Source: Flavobacterium undicola
GTDB lineage: Bacteria > Bacteroidota > Bacteroidia > Flavobacteriales > Flavobacteriaceae
DNA: 64,000 bases
Reading direction: 5' to 3'
Assembly (NCBI RefSeq): GCF_009909155.2
Contig: NZ_JAAAPM020000007.1
Coordinates: 62,001-126,000 of the forward strand
In this document: piece by piece, positions 9,153-16,913 of the stretch
How the letters are laid out: every line of letters starts with the position of its first letter
How positions within the stretch are numbered: the first letter of the stretch is position 1
Notes under the pieces: generated by a model
Told to the model about the DNA's origin: nothing
Database searches by the model: none
The model's input: only the letters and a program-made list of their open reading frames with translations
Translations under genes and position numbers: made by a program

Positions 9153-10532
9153 ATGAAAAAAATAATACTTAGATTATCATTAGTAGTGCTATTATCAATC
9201 TCTGTTTTAAGTTTTAAAAGCCCCCAAAAAACTAATGCAATTTTAATTAATCAGGAGACCTATCCTCCAAAGACAAAAAAATTAAATTTAGAAAAAACCG
9301 ATGTTACTTTAGGCTTTATAAAATTGACGGATATGGCACCGCTGGCCATTGCCAAACATAAAGGCTTTTTTGAAGATGAGGGTTTAAATGTGACCTTGGA
9401 AGTGCAAGCCAACTGGAGGGATATTTTTGATAAGGTTGTTGACAGCCAAATCGATGGAGCCCAAATGTTGGCAGGGCAGCCTATAGCAGCAGCAATTGGT
9501 TGTGGAAGACAAGCCGAATTAGTGACTCCATTTTCTATGGATTTAAATGGAAATGCAATTACGGTTTCTTTTGATGTTTGGAATAAAATTGTGGCTTATT
9601 TGCCGCGTGAATATGGAGTGCCAGTGCATCCAATACCTGCCAGTGCTTTGTTGCCAGCTATTAGTTTGTATAAGAAATTCAATTATCCTTTTACAATGGG
9701 AATTGTTTCCCCTTATTCCGGTCATAATTATCAGTTGCGCTATTGGTTGGCTGCGGGAGGAATAAATCCTGGTTTTTATAATAGTGTTAATGGACAAGGA
9801 GCAACTAGTGGACAAGTGATGTTGTCTGTGATTGCCCCACCACAAATGCCGAGTTCCCTTCAGTCAGGACTGATTACCGGCTATTGTGTAGGAGAGCCCT
9901 GGAACCAGCAAGCGGTAGATCAGGGTATAGGAGTGCCTATTATTGCTAGTAAGGATATTTGGAAAAATCATCCTGAAAAAGTATTTGTGATGACCCGAGC
10001 GTTTGTTCAGAAAAATCCAAATACGGCAATTGCTATTACAAAGGCATTAATTAAAGCCGGAAAATGGCTAGATGATCCTGAAAACAGAAAAGAAGCCACC
10101 CGAATATTATCTAAATCGGCTTATGTTGATGGCGAAAAAAGGGTAATTGATAATTCGATGTTGGGAACATTTGAGTTTGAAAAAGGGGATATCAGGTCTT
10201 TACCGGATTTCAATGTTTTTTTTAGATACAATGCAACCTATCCTTATTATTCAGATGGAATTTGGTTTTTAACACAGATGAGACGTTGGGGACAAATTGC
10301 AGAATCAAAGCCGGCAGAATGGTATGATTCTAAAATTAGAGAAGTTTATAAACCCGAAATTTGGAAGATGGCTGCTAAATTATTGTTGGATGAAGGATTT
10401 TTAAGTAACACCGATATTCCAGTAACAGATGGCTATAGAGCTCCCACCAAGGAGTTTATAGATAATATGTATTATGATGGTAAAAAACCAATTGAATACA
10501 TCAACAGTTTTAAAATTGGGAATAAAAATTAA
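9153..10532 (+). CDS. NrtA/CmpA-family ABC substrate-binding protein, orphan
   Basis: 459 residues of the nitrate/bicarbonate-type binding protein family. A signal peptide (MKKIILRLSLVVLLSISVLS) is followed by VTLGFIKLTDMAPLAIAKHKGFFEDEG, the family's first ligand-binding lobe. DGAQMLAGQPIAAAIG, NGNAITVS and GYCVGEPWNQ follow, all recognisable NrtA/CmpA blocks. There is no Cys lipobox in the signal region, so it is periplasmic rather than a lipoprotein. In relatives the next genes encode the permease and ATPases and often nitrite reductase. Here there is no gene for 480 bases and then an unrelated one. TAATTTTG at 9118-9125 is a possible -7 box. Substrate could be nitrate, nitrite, cyanate or bicarbonate; whether it works with a distant transporter is unknown. 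Confidence 0.88.
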   Translation: MKKIILRLSLVVLLSISVLSFKSPQKTNAILINQETYPPKTKKLNLEKTDVTLGFIKLTDMAPLAIAKHKGFFEDEGLNVTLEVQANWRDIFDKVVDSQIDGAQMLAGQPIAAAIGCGRQAELVTPFSMDLNGNAITVSFDVWNKIVAYLPREYGVPVHPIPASALLPAISLYKKFNYPFTMGIVSPYSGHNYQLRYWLAAGGINPGFYNSVNGQGATSGQVMLSVIAPPQMPSSLQSGLITGYCVGEPWNQQAVDQGIGVPIIASKDIWKNHPEKVFVMTRAFVQKNPNTAIAITKALIKAGKWLDDPENRKEATRILSKSAYVDGEKRVIDNSMLGTFEFEKGDIRSLPDFNVFFRYNATYPYYSDGIWFLTQMRRWGQIAESKPAEWYDSKIREVYKPEIWKMAAKLLLDEGFLSNTDIPVTDGYRAPTKEFIDNMYYDGKKPIEYINSFKIGNKN

Positions 10533-10623
10533 TTGTTTTTTTAAAGAAAATAGAGATAGTTTCCTTTTTTTAAAAGATGAAATCTTGATGAGAAAAGGGG
10601 AATTGTGTAGCTATGTCAATTTG

Positions 10624-10700
10624 CACCCGACGGCTTTTAGAAAGCCGTCGGGTGTTATAGAAAAATCGGTTAAAAACCGAAAGTTACTATCGTAAAATTG
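10624..10700 (+). repeat. Hairpin repeat, copy 1
   Basis: A perfect 14-bp stem (CACCCGACGGCTTT, loop TAG) spans 10624-10654 and is followed by about 45 bases ending ACTATCGTAAAATTG. A related copy in the same orientation lies at 11609-11685. The hairpin could terminate the binding-protein gene, but no T tract follows directly. Confidence 0.65.
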
Positions 10701-10919
10701 AAGACTTTGCGAAGCAGATTAAAAAGCCAATCGTTATGGACACGGAGTGAAAATCTGAGCTATCGGGGTTTGCGATATATACAAAAGTGATTGGGACATA
10801 ATAGCTGTAAACTACTGAGATATCCACGCATGTTAATACGAAAAGTATTCAGGAAATTAAAAGTCCTTTTGAAGATTTGTAAGAAAAAAAACAATATCTT
10901 TGAAAAGATACAATAGTAA

Positions 10920-10985
10920 CAAACTTTCACCTATATACCTAATTTGGTATACTTTGCGAAAGTTTGTTTCGCATATGTATATAGG
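10920..10985 (+). repeat. Crossing inverted repeats upstream of small secreted gene
   Basis: Two 9-bp inverted repeats interleave: CAAACTTTC at 10920-10928 pairs with GAAAGTTTG at 10958-10966, and CCTATATAC at 10930-10938 pairs with GTATATAGG at 10977-10985. The order A-B-A'-B' can form a pseudoknot in RNA, or alternative hairpins in single-stranded DNA. It ends 28 bases before the ATG at 11014. Confidence 0.6.
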
Positions 10986-11013
10986 GGTTGTGTGTAATTG
11001 TAAAAATCGAACT

Positions 11014-11430
11014 ATGAAAAGAATTTTATTGCTTTTAATTTGTTTTATCATTTTATCTTTTTCTCAGAATAAAAATATTGAAGAATATAATTTCATTGGA
11101 AAATGGAAAGGTATCGATGACAAAGGTGAAATCGGATATATTATTTTTGAAAAAGATGGAACTGCATCGATGAAAAATGGTGATAACGCTATGGTGGGCG
11201 GTAAAGATTATTATATAGAAGGTAAAAAAGCAACGATTACTTATGTTATCGATATTACAGCAAAGCCTATCAGTATTGATTTTATCATGAATTTAGAAGG
11301 TCATGAACTACCAGGGAAATTATCTTTTGTTGCAGAAATAATTGACGATAATTCTTTTAAGGTGGAATCAACTAAGGAAAACAAATCTGGGAAAAAAAAT
11401 TCAATGATATTAACAAGGATTCAGGAATAA
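11014..11430 (+). CDS. Small secreted lipocalin-like protein
   Basis: 138 residues from the ATG at 11014 (MKRILLLLICFIILSFSQ, a signal peptide). Earlier in-frame codons run through the inverted repeats and are unlikely to be translated. The mature protein reads IGKWKGIDDKGEIGYIIFEKDGTASM, a GxW strand followed by a beta-rich body, as in lipocalin-like domains of Bacteroidota; no ligand residues can be named. It stands alone between two related hairpin repeats (10624 and 11609), which gives it the look of a mobile cassette. Family assignment is tentative, function unknown. Confidence 0.7.
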   Translation: MKRILLLLICFIILSFSQNKNIEEYNFIGKWKGIDDKGEIGYIIFEKDGTASMKNGDNAMVGGKDYYIEGKKATITYVIDITAKPISIDFIMNLEGHELPGKLSFVAEIIDDNSFKVESTKENKSGKKNSMILTRIQE

Positions 11431-11548
11431 CGGAACACAATAGCTAAGCCGCAGCATGAACAATCAAACCTGTGTTGAACGGAATTTTATTTAATCATTT
11501 TCAGAATTGCAAAGTAACGAAGGAATTCAAAAGGGAAATTGTTTTAAG

Positions 11549-11593
11549 ATGGTTTTTCGGATGGTTTTTCGGATGGTTTTTCGGATGTTTTTG
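11549..11593. repeat. Tandem 12-bp repeat
   Basis: ATGGTTTTTCGG is repeated exactly three times (11549, 11561, 11573) and followed by a partial fourth copy. It lies in noncoding sequence. Copy number may vary between strains by slippage. Confidence 0.85.
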
Positions 11594-11608
11594 AGGAATT
11601 AAAAAGCC

Positions 11609-11685
11609 CAACCCGACAGCTTACTAAAAGCTATCGGGTGTTTAAAATGATTAAAATAAAAAGTCTCTACCGTAAAGTTTGAGGT
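11609..11685 (+). repeat. Hairpin repeat, copy 2
   Basis: ACCCGACAGCTT and AAGCTATCGGGT pair with a single C-A mismatch (G-U on the other strand). The trailing segment ends CTCTACCGTAAAGTTT, resembling copy 1 at 10624-10700 in order and orientation. The two copies flank the lipocalin-like gene 985 bases apart. Confidence 0.6.
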
Positions 11686-11709
11686 GTATACGTGAAGAAT
11701 AATATTTTC

Positions 11710-12288
11710 TCAATCATCCAAGCCTTTTCCGTCAAGAATTTTGTCTATATATTTTTCGATTCGGGCTTCACGGGTTTTGGCTTGCTTGGCAGCAGAAAAA
11801 TATAACAAATAGGCTTTTTGACGCCCTGGTGTCAGCGAATAGAAAGCTTTGTTCAATTCGGGCATATCATCTAAAACGGTTTTGAATTCTTCGGGCATAT
11901 TGAATTCGGCGGTGGTTTTCATCACGACTTTCAGTCCTGCTTTTTCTATGGTAATGGCTTCGTTGATGTAGTCTTTAATTACCGACTCTAATTTTTCAAT
12001 ATCCTCCACACTTTTAAACCTGAGTTGGCGTCTGTCCTGAACATTTTCGGTTTGCTGAATGAGGATTCCTTTTTCGTCTTTCATTAATACACCTTTGAAG
12101 AAAAGTAAGGCACAGTAGTCTTTGAAACCGTGGATTAATACAATGTTAGCATTATCCAGAGTGTAGCAAGGATGCATCCATTTGAACTCTTCAGTCAAGT
12201 TGCATTCCAGTGCCATTTCTCTCAAGAGTGTCATTTCATCTTGCCACTTTTTTGCTTTGCTTAAAAATTGATCTATTTTGGGATTCAT
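11710..12288 (-). CDS. YdeI/OmpD-associated family protein
   Basis: 192 residues. The N-terminal two thirds is a DUF1801/YdhG-like domain (EEFKWMHPCYTLDNANIVLIHGFKDYCALLFFKG). The C-terminal part is the OmdA-type helix bundle (MPEEFKTVLDDMPELNKAFYSLTPGRQKAYLLYFSAAKQAKTREARIEKY). Such proteins are cytoplasmic and linked to envelope stress and peptide resistance in a few species, without a known reaction. Upstream on the same strand lies a duplicated uvrB promoter with a 16-codon open frame, which may now drive this gene. Confidence 0.88.
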   Translation of the reverse strand: MNPKIDQFLSKAKKWQDEMTLLREMALECNLTEEFKWMHPCYTLDNANIVLIHGFKDYCALLFFKGVLMKDEKGILIQQTENVQDRRQLRFKSVEDIEKLESVIKDYINEAITIEKAGLKVVMKTTAEFNMPEEFKTVLDDMPELNKAFYSLTPGRQKAYLLYFSAAKQAKTREARIEKYIDKILDGKGLDD

Positions 12289-12333
12289 AGGATTTTTAAA
12301 TAAAATTGTTTTTAACAGCTCGTTGGAAATGGA

Positions 12334-12384
12334 TTATAAATCTATGCTATTGGATTGGTAATCAGATACGACTTGGAAATTCAT
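12334..12384 (-). pseudogene. Duplicated 5' end of uvrB (direct repeat copy 2)
   Basis: Reading leftwards from 12384 the frame encodes MNFQVVSDYQSNSIDL and stops at 12334-12336. The first ten residues equal the UvrB N-terminus and the DNA matches 8865-8894 at 29 of 30 bases. Upstream, CAAAGTTA near 12415-12422 gives TAACTTTG, a second copy of the uvrB -7 box. The fragment is a relic of a duplication or of integration next to uvrB, and now sits in front of the YdeI-family gene. Confidence 0.8.
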
Positions 12385-12536
12385 TTGTTTTTCTGTTGCA
12401 AAGTTGGAAGTTGCAAAGTTACAAAGTTTATCGCCAATTCAATCTAAAGGAAAAGCTAAAGAATTGTTGTGTTTTGTTTGGGAATAAAAAAACACAGTCG
12501 CCTTATTAAAAAATAAAATGACTGTGTAAAAGTTTT

Positions 12537-12553
12537 GAAACGTTGAACGTTTC
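12537..12553 (-). terminator. Hairpin after GH95 gene
   Basis: GAAACGT and ACGTTTC pair around a 3-base loop just past the stop codon of the glycosidase. A wider pair ACACAGTC/GACTGTGT (12492-12499 with 12520-12527) lies beyond it. Together they form a plausible terminator region. Confidence 0.5.
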
Positions 12554-12555
12554 GG

Positions 12556-15078
12556 TTATAATTTGATTATTTGATAGGTTTTACCTTTGGTTGTTTTAAA
12601 TGAAATTTGGTAACCATTGGCCGTTTTCTGTGAAACAATATCGGAATTTTTGATTTTCACTGGAACTTTGGTAATAATGATACATTCGGCACCATTTAAT
12701 GATTTTATGGATGCAGTATTCAGCTGTTGTTTGTTCCAATTCATATCTATTTCAAATCCACCTCTGGCAATAAGTCCTTTTACGTGACCTTCGCTCCAGG
12801 CTTTAGGTAAGGCAGGCAATAATTGAATGTAATTGGATTGACTTTGCAAAAGCATTTCAGCCATACCAGCGGTACCCGCAAAATTTCCGTCAATTTGGAA
12901 TGGAGGATGTGCATCAAAAAAGTTAGGATACGTACCTCCAGCTCCATAATTTGTTTTAGACGAATCAACGTAATTTAATAATTGTCTTATCAAAGAATAG
13001 GCATGATCGCCGTCTTGTAATCTTGCCCACCAGTTAATTTTCCATCCTTTGCTCCATCCCGTTCCTTCGTCTCCGCGAACTTCAAGTGATTTTTTGGCAG
13101 CATTAAAAAAGTCAGTAGTCAAAGGAGTTATTTCTCTTCCGGGATGCAAACCAAATAGGTGAGAGGCATGACGGTGGTGGATATCTGTTTCTTCAAAATC
13201 CTTGTACCATTCCATCAATGTTCCATTTTTTCCAATTTGTAATGGATAGAATTTACTTCTTTTGGCAATTAAAATGTCTCTAAAAGCTTTGTCTGTATTT
13301 AATGTTTCAGAGGCTTCAATTAAATTATCGAATAAATCTCTAATAATCGACATGTCCATCGTGGTAGCAACAGATACAGATTGTTCTTTTCCTTTACTGT
13401 CTTTAAATTTATTTTCAGGAGAAGTAGAGGGAGCAGTAACCAAATAGCCGTTTTTGTCTTCTACTAACCAGTCTAAAGAAAATAGCGCGGCATCTTTCAT
13501 AACCGGATAGGCTTTATCGGCCAGGAATTTTTTATCTCCTGTAAAACGGTAATGCTCATAAAGATGTTGTGTGAGCCAGTTTCCACCCATCCACCAGTTT
13601 GCCCAAACCGGATCACCTTCGCCTTTATCGCCCACAGGATTACTCAATGCCCAAAGATCCGAATTATGGTGTGCTACCCAGCCATTGGCGTTATAAAATT
13701 CGCGTGCAGTAACTTTTCCGGTTTTAGCCAAGCTTTGAATCCAGTCTAAAAGAGGCTGGTGCATTTCAGAAAGATTAGTCACTTCTGCTGGCCAATAATT
13801 CATCTGGGTATTGATGTTGATGGTGTAATTAGAACTCCATGGTGCGCGAAGTTCTTTGTTCCAAATTCCTTGTAAATTAGCCGGAGGTCCACCTGGACGA
13901 GAAGAGGAAATCAGTAGGTATCTTCCGTACTGAAAATATAAAGTTTCTATTTCAGGATCATAAGCGCCATTTGAATAGGCTTTCAATCGTTCGTTAGAAG
14001 GTAATTTTGTTTTAATAGGATTGTTCACCGTATCTTTTACGGCAAAGGAAACCCGGTCAAAATAATGCTTATAATCAGCAATGTGTTTGCTGTACAACTG
14101 AGTGTATGTTTTTTTAATTGCTTTATTGATTCGATCTGAGGCAATTTTATTTTCATCTTTTCCATTTTTATCGGGACATTTATCAAATCCGTTAAAGCTG
14201 GTTGCTGCAGCAATGTAAAGTACCACTTCGCTAGCATTTTTAATTTTAATTCCCGAATTAGTTGTCGTAACACTTCCGTCTTTGTTAACGGCTTTAATGC
14301 GATATTGGTAGCGCATACCATCGCATCCTGTCGGATCTTCGTAGGTAATAGGTTCTTTTCCTTTTGGATTATAATAGGACGGATTTACATTCACAGGTGC
14401 TTTTCCACTAATAATAAGTTCATTGTTCCCTTGGGTTGACGGACTGTATTTTAATTGGCTTTTAGAAGAAACATCAAAAGTAAGTGCTCCTTTTTGGTTT
14501 GAAGAAATTCGAACCAACATGACATTATCCGGTGCAGAAGTGAAAATTTTCCGGGTATATTCGACACCATTAATCGTAAATTTTGTGGTTGCCACCGCAT
14601 TCTGAATATCCAAATCGCGATAGTAAGCCGTTGGCTTCGCATTATTAAAATCCTGTTTGATAAGGATATCGCCTAAAGGCAAATACGACTGTGAATACAA
14701 GCCTTGCATTTTTCTGGTCAATTGATTGGCTTTGGTATAATCTTCCTCTTGTAACAAGGCTTCCCTTATTTTTGGCAAATAGTTTTTTGATTCCGGATTG
14801 ACATTTGTTTTTACCGGACCACCGCTCCATAAAGTACTTTCGTTAAGTTGTAACAGTTCTTCTTCAACGCCGCCAAATACCATAGCTCCAATTTTTCCGT
14901 TTCCTACCGGTAATGCTTCCACCCACTTTTCAGAAGGTTTGTTGTACCATAATTTCAGGTCTTGTGTATTTGAATTGCTGTTGTTTTGTGCTTCACAAAA
15001 ATGTGTAAAAAGGATTTGAACAGCTATAAAAGAAACAATCTTCAGCTGATTTGGTTTGGTTTTATAAAAAAAGGGCAT
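12556..15078 (-). CDS. Glycoside hydrolase family 95 (alpha-L-fucosidase-type)
   Basis: 840 residues with a signal peptide ending near FTHFCEAQ (residue 31). DLKLWYNKPSEKWVEALPVGNGKIGAMVFGG marks the GH95 N-terminal beta-sandwich. The alpha/alpha-barrel carries NINTQMNYWPAEVTNL, with the two Asn that activate water in this family, and the general acid is probably the Glu of STSPENKF. GWSKGWKINWWARLQDGD and QIDGNFAGTAGMAEML are conserved. Known members cleave alpha-1,2-L-fucose or alpha-L-galactose from glycans such as xyloglucan or mucin. No SusC/D or other sugar genes are adjacent, so it is not part of a classical polysaccharide locus. Product linkage uncertain. Confidence 0.92.
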   Translation of the reverse strand: MPFFYKTKPNQLKIVSFIAVQILFTHFCEAQNNSNSNTQDLKLWYNKPSEKWVEALPVGNGKIGAMVFGGVEEELLQLNESTLWSGGPVKTNVNPESKNYLPKIREALLQEEDYTKANQLTRKMQGLYSQSYLPLGDILIKQDFNNAKPTAYYRDLDIQNAVATTKFTINGVEYTRKIFTSAPDNVMLVRISSNQKGALTFDVSSKSQLKYSPSTQGNNELIISGKAPVNVNPSYYNPKGKEPITYEDPTGCDGMRYQYRIKAVNKDGSVTTTNSGIKIKNASEVVLYIAAATSFNGFDKCPDKNGKDENKIASDRINKAIKKTYTQLYSKHIADYKHYFDRVSFAVKDTVNNPIKTKLPSNERLKAYSNGAYDPEIETLYFQYGRYLLISSSRPGGPPANLQGIWNKELRAPWSSNYTININTQMNYWPAEVTNLSEMHQPLLDWIQSLAKTGKVTAREFYNANGWVAHHNSDLWALSNPVGDKGEGDPVWANWWMGGNWLTQHLYEHYRFTGDKKFLADKAYPVMKDAALFSLDWLVEDKNGYLVTAPSTSPENKFKDSKGKEQSVSVATTMDMSIIRDLFDNLIEASETLNTDKAFRDILIAKRSKFYPLQIGKNGTLMEWYKDFEETDIHHRHASHLFGLHPGREITPLTTDFFNAAKKSLEVRGDEGTGWSKGWKINWWARLQDGDHAYSLIRQLLNYVDSSKTNYGAGGTYPNFFDAHPPFQIDGNFAGTAGMAEMLLQSQSNYIQLLPALPKAWSEGHVKGLIARGGFEIDMNWNKQQLNTASIKSLNGAECIIITKVPVKIKNSDIVSQKTANGYQISFKTTKGKTYQIIKL

Positions 15079-15261
15079 AAAAAGGTTTGGTTTTTAATTG
15101 TGTGGTTTAATAGGTTTAAGGTTTTTATTTTGAGTTTCTAAGAATAACTAAAACATACAACTTTAGAGCAAGTTATGGTGAAATTTTAAAAGTATTGGAA
15201 TAATTGGAATTCGATAATCAGGTTAAAATGTTAATCGTTGTAGGCAAAGATGCTGCCTAAA

Positions 15262-15525
15262 CTATTCTTCTCGCAGCCATTTTTCCATTTCTTTATTTAC
15301 GGAATCATTATCAAAATAATTTCCTTCAGAATATTCTTTTTGAGAATTTTGAATTTCTTTTTTTTGTTGTTCCGTAAGCATTATTATTTTTTGCAAATCA
15401 GGATTGTTGCTTTCGACACTTTTTGATTTACTATCCAAAATAGTGTTTATTGCTGATAAAAAAACTTCATCATCAATTCCAGCAATTTTAGAAATCAATA
15501 AATTTTTTAATTCAATTGTGCTCAT
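15262..15525 (-). CDS. Putative type II antitoxin, without adjacent toxin
   Basis: 87 acidic residues: MSTIELKNLLISKIAGIDDEVFLSAINTILDSK, then LTEQQKKEIQNSQKEYSEG and the tail VNKEMEKWLREE. This layout matches the small antitoxins that precede RelE/ParE-type toxins in Bacteroidota, whose C-terminus wraps the toxin. The toxin gene would be expected right after the stop at 15262, but the 180 bases to the next gene hold no open frame of suitable size. It is therefore an orphan or a remnant. Assignment rests on overall pattern only. Confidence 0.6.
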   Translation of the reverse strand: MSTIELKNLLISKIAGIDDEVFLSAINTILDSKSKSVESNNPDLQKIIMLTEQQKKEIQNSQKEYSEGNYFDNDSVNKEMEKWLREE

Positions 15526-15673
15526 AAGAAAAGAATTTATACAAATTTAATGAAAAGCGGTTTATGAATAATAAAACGACTAGTTTTTCTGCTAGGCTAT
15601 TTATTTTGAAAATTTTAAAAGATAATTTTTAAGGGTACAGAAAGAATTTCCGGGCTAACGATTTTAAAAACTG

Positions 15674-15716
15674 AAAAACACTATCTCAAAGTGTCAGATT
15701 TTGAGATAGTGTTTTT
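15674..15716 (-). terminator. Terminator of the disrupted nuclease gene
   Basis: A perfect 16-bp stem (AAAAACACTATCTCAA at 15674-15689 with 15701-15716) and an 11-base loop lie 32 bases beyond the nuclease stop codon. Confidence 0.75.
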
Positions 15717-15747
15717 AATAAAATATAATTTTAAAGAGGGTGATTTA

Positions 15748-16821
15748 TTACTCGTAATTTTTTATTGTTGTTAACAATTCTGTTTTATAATTATAAATTT
15801 CTTCAAGTGAATTTAGAAGCTTTTTTTCTCCATTATCTTTTCCATTATTGAAAAGTTCAATGTATTTATTTGATGAATTAAAATGTAGTCTACAAATTGG
15901 TTTACGATTATTATCATCTAATAAAATTCCAAAATAGGATTGAGTATCTCTAAAAGCAATTCTTGATGCAGGTAGAATTTCTCTTAAAATGGCTTTTATT
16001 ATTTGAGAACCCTCAATTTCTTCTTCTGTAGTTATGAATTTCGGTGTTTCTGCATTTTCATCTATAGGAGTTATTTGCTCAATTATTTTTGTTGGAATAT
16101 TTTCACCAATATTTAAAGCGTTTTTTAATCTAAAATTTATTGATTCATTTATTGAATTTGAAAATGCCTTTTTAGTGTATTCTTTGAAAGTAGCCATTCT
16201 TGTGGCTGTTAATGGTTTGTCAAAAAATCTGCTAACTAAAAGTTTTACCATTTCATCAGAAGGATGTTTAAGCTCATTTTCAAATTCGTTTCGAATAGCT
16301 TTTATATATTTTAAAGCTTCTGCTGAATCTAAAATACCTTCTAAATTATATCCGTTTTTTGAAAATTTTTCTAATATTTTTAAACTAGAATCTTTTAGAT
16401 TTGATAAGTCCAAAGTAAAGAATGGTTTTTCATCCATTATATTAGGCTTTTCTAAGTCAGCAAAAAAGTTATAAGTATGTCCGTTCGTTAAAACACCAAA
16501 TCTAGACTTAGAAACGTGATAATATCTATGAAGTTGAGAATTATGTGCATCTACCTTTTCTTTCCAGTGTTTGCATTCAATAATTAAAATTGGTTCTCCA
16601 TCTTTTTTAATTACATAATCTATTTTTTCACCTTTTTTAGTTCCAATGTCACATATGAATTCAGGAATTACTTCCGTTGGATTAAAAATGTCATACCCTA
16701 AAATCTGAATAAAAGGCATTACAAATGCATTTTTTGTAGCTTCTTCAGTATTAATCTACTCTTTTAAGGAATCAACTCTTTGATGTAATTGTTCCAACTT
16801 CAATTTGATATCTGTTTCCAT
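15748..16821 (-). pseudogene. Restriction-type PD-(D/E)xK nuclease interrupted by an amber codon
   Basis: The frame from ATG 16821 reads METDIKLKLEQLHQRVDS, continues to LKE, meets TAG at 16756-16758 (codon 22) and continues in the same frame as INTEEATKNAFVMPFIQILGY to the stop at 15748. The part before the stop matches how this family normally begins. The nuclease core is EKIDYVIKKDGEPILIIECKHW; counted from Met16719 the catalytic residues are Asp34, Glu48 and Lys50, as in HsdR N-terminal/type IV restriction domains. An internal start at 16719 would give a 323-residue protein with an intact core, so residual function is possible. No methylase or specificity subunit is nearby. A single C-to-T change would explain the stop. 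Confidence 0.82.
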
Positions 16822-16913
16822 TTGTTATGACTATATTTTAGTTGTGAAAGAAAAGGTTTATTTTGTTTCGCTAATATATAGTTTTTATACAAATGAAGTA
16901 AGAAAATTTTTAA

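Larger units (their letters stand above)
10533..11013. other. Intergenic region after orphan binding protein
   Basis: 481 bases without a supportable gene. It contains a strong hairpin repeat (10624-10700) and the crossing inverted repeats at 10920-10985. I found no readable remnant of a permease or ATPase gene in the remaining sequence, although 10700-10860 is less AT-rich than ordinary spacers here and could be decayed coding DNA. Confidence 0.5.

Noticed and set aside
10474..10695. 73-aa frame after the NrtA-like gene
   Set aside because: Overlaps the 3' end of that gene in another frame and runs through the hairpin repeat; no sign of selection for coding.
11430..11490. Standard integron attC site after the small secreted gene
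   Set aside because: GTTGAAC fits one core site, but no matching RYYYAAC partner was found at the other end; kept only as part of the cassette hypothesis.
16034..16474. 146-aa open frame on the plus strand inside the nuclease gene
   Set aside because: Antisense shadow of a gene with clear nuclease motifs; its own translation is low-complexity F/S/K and resembles nothing.
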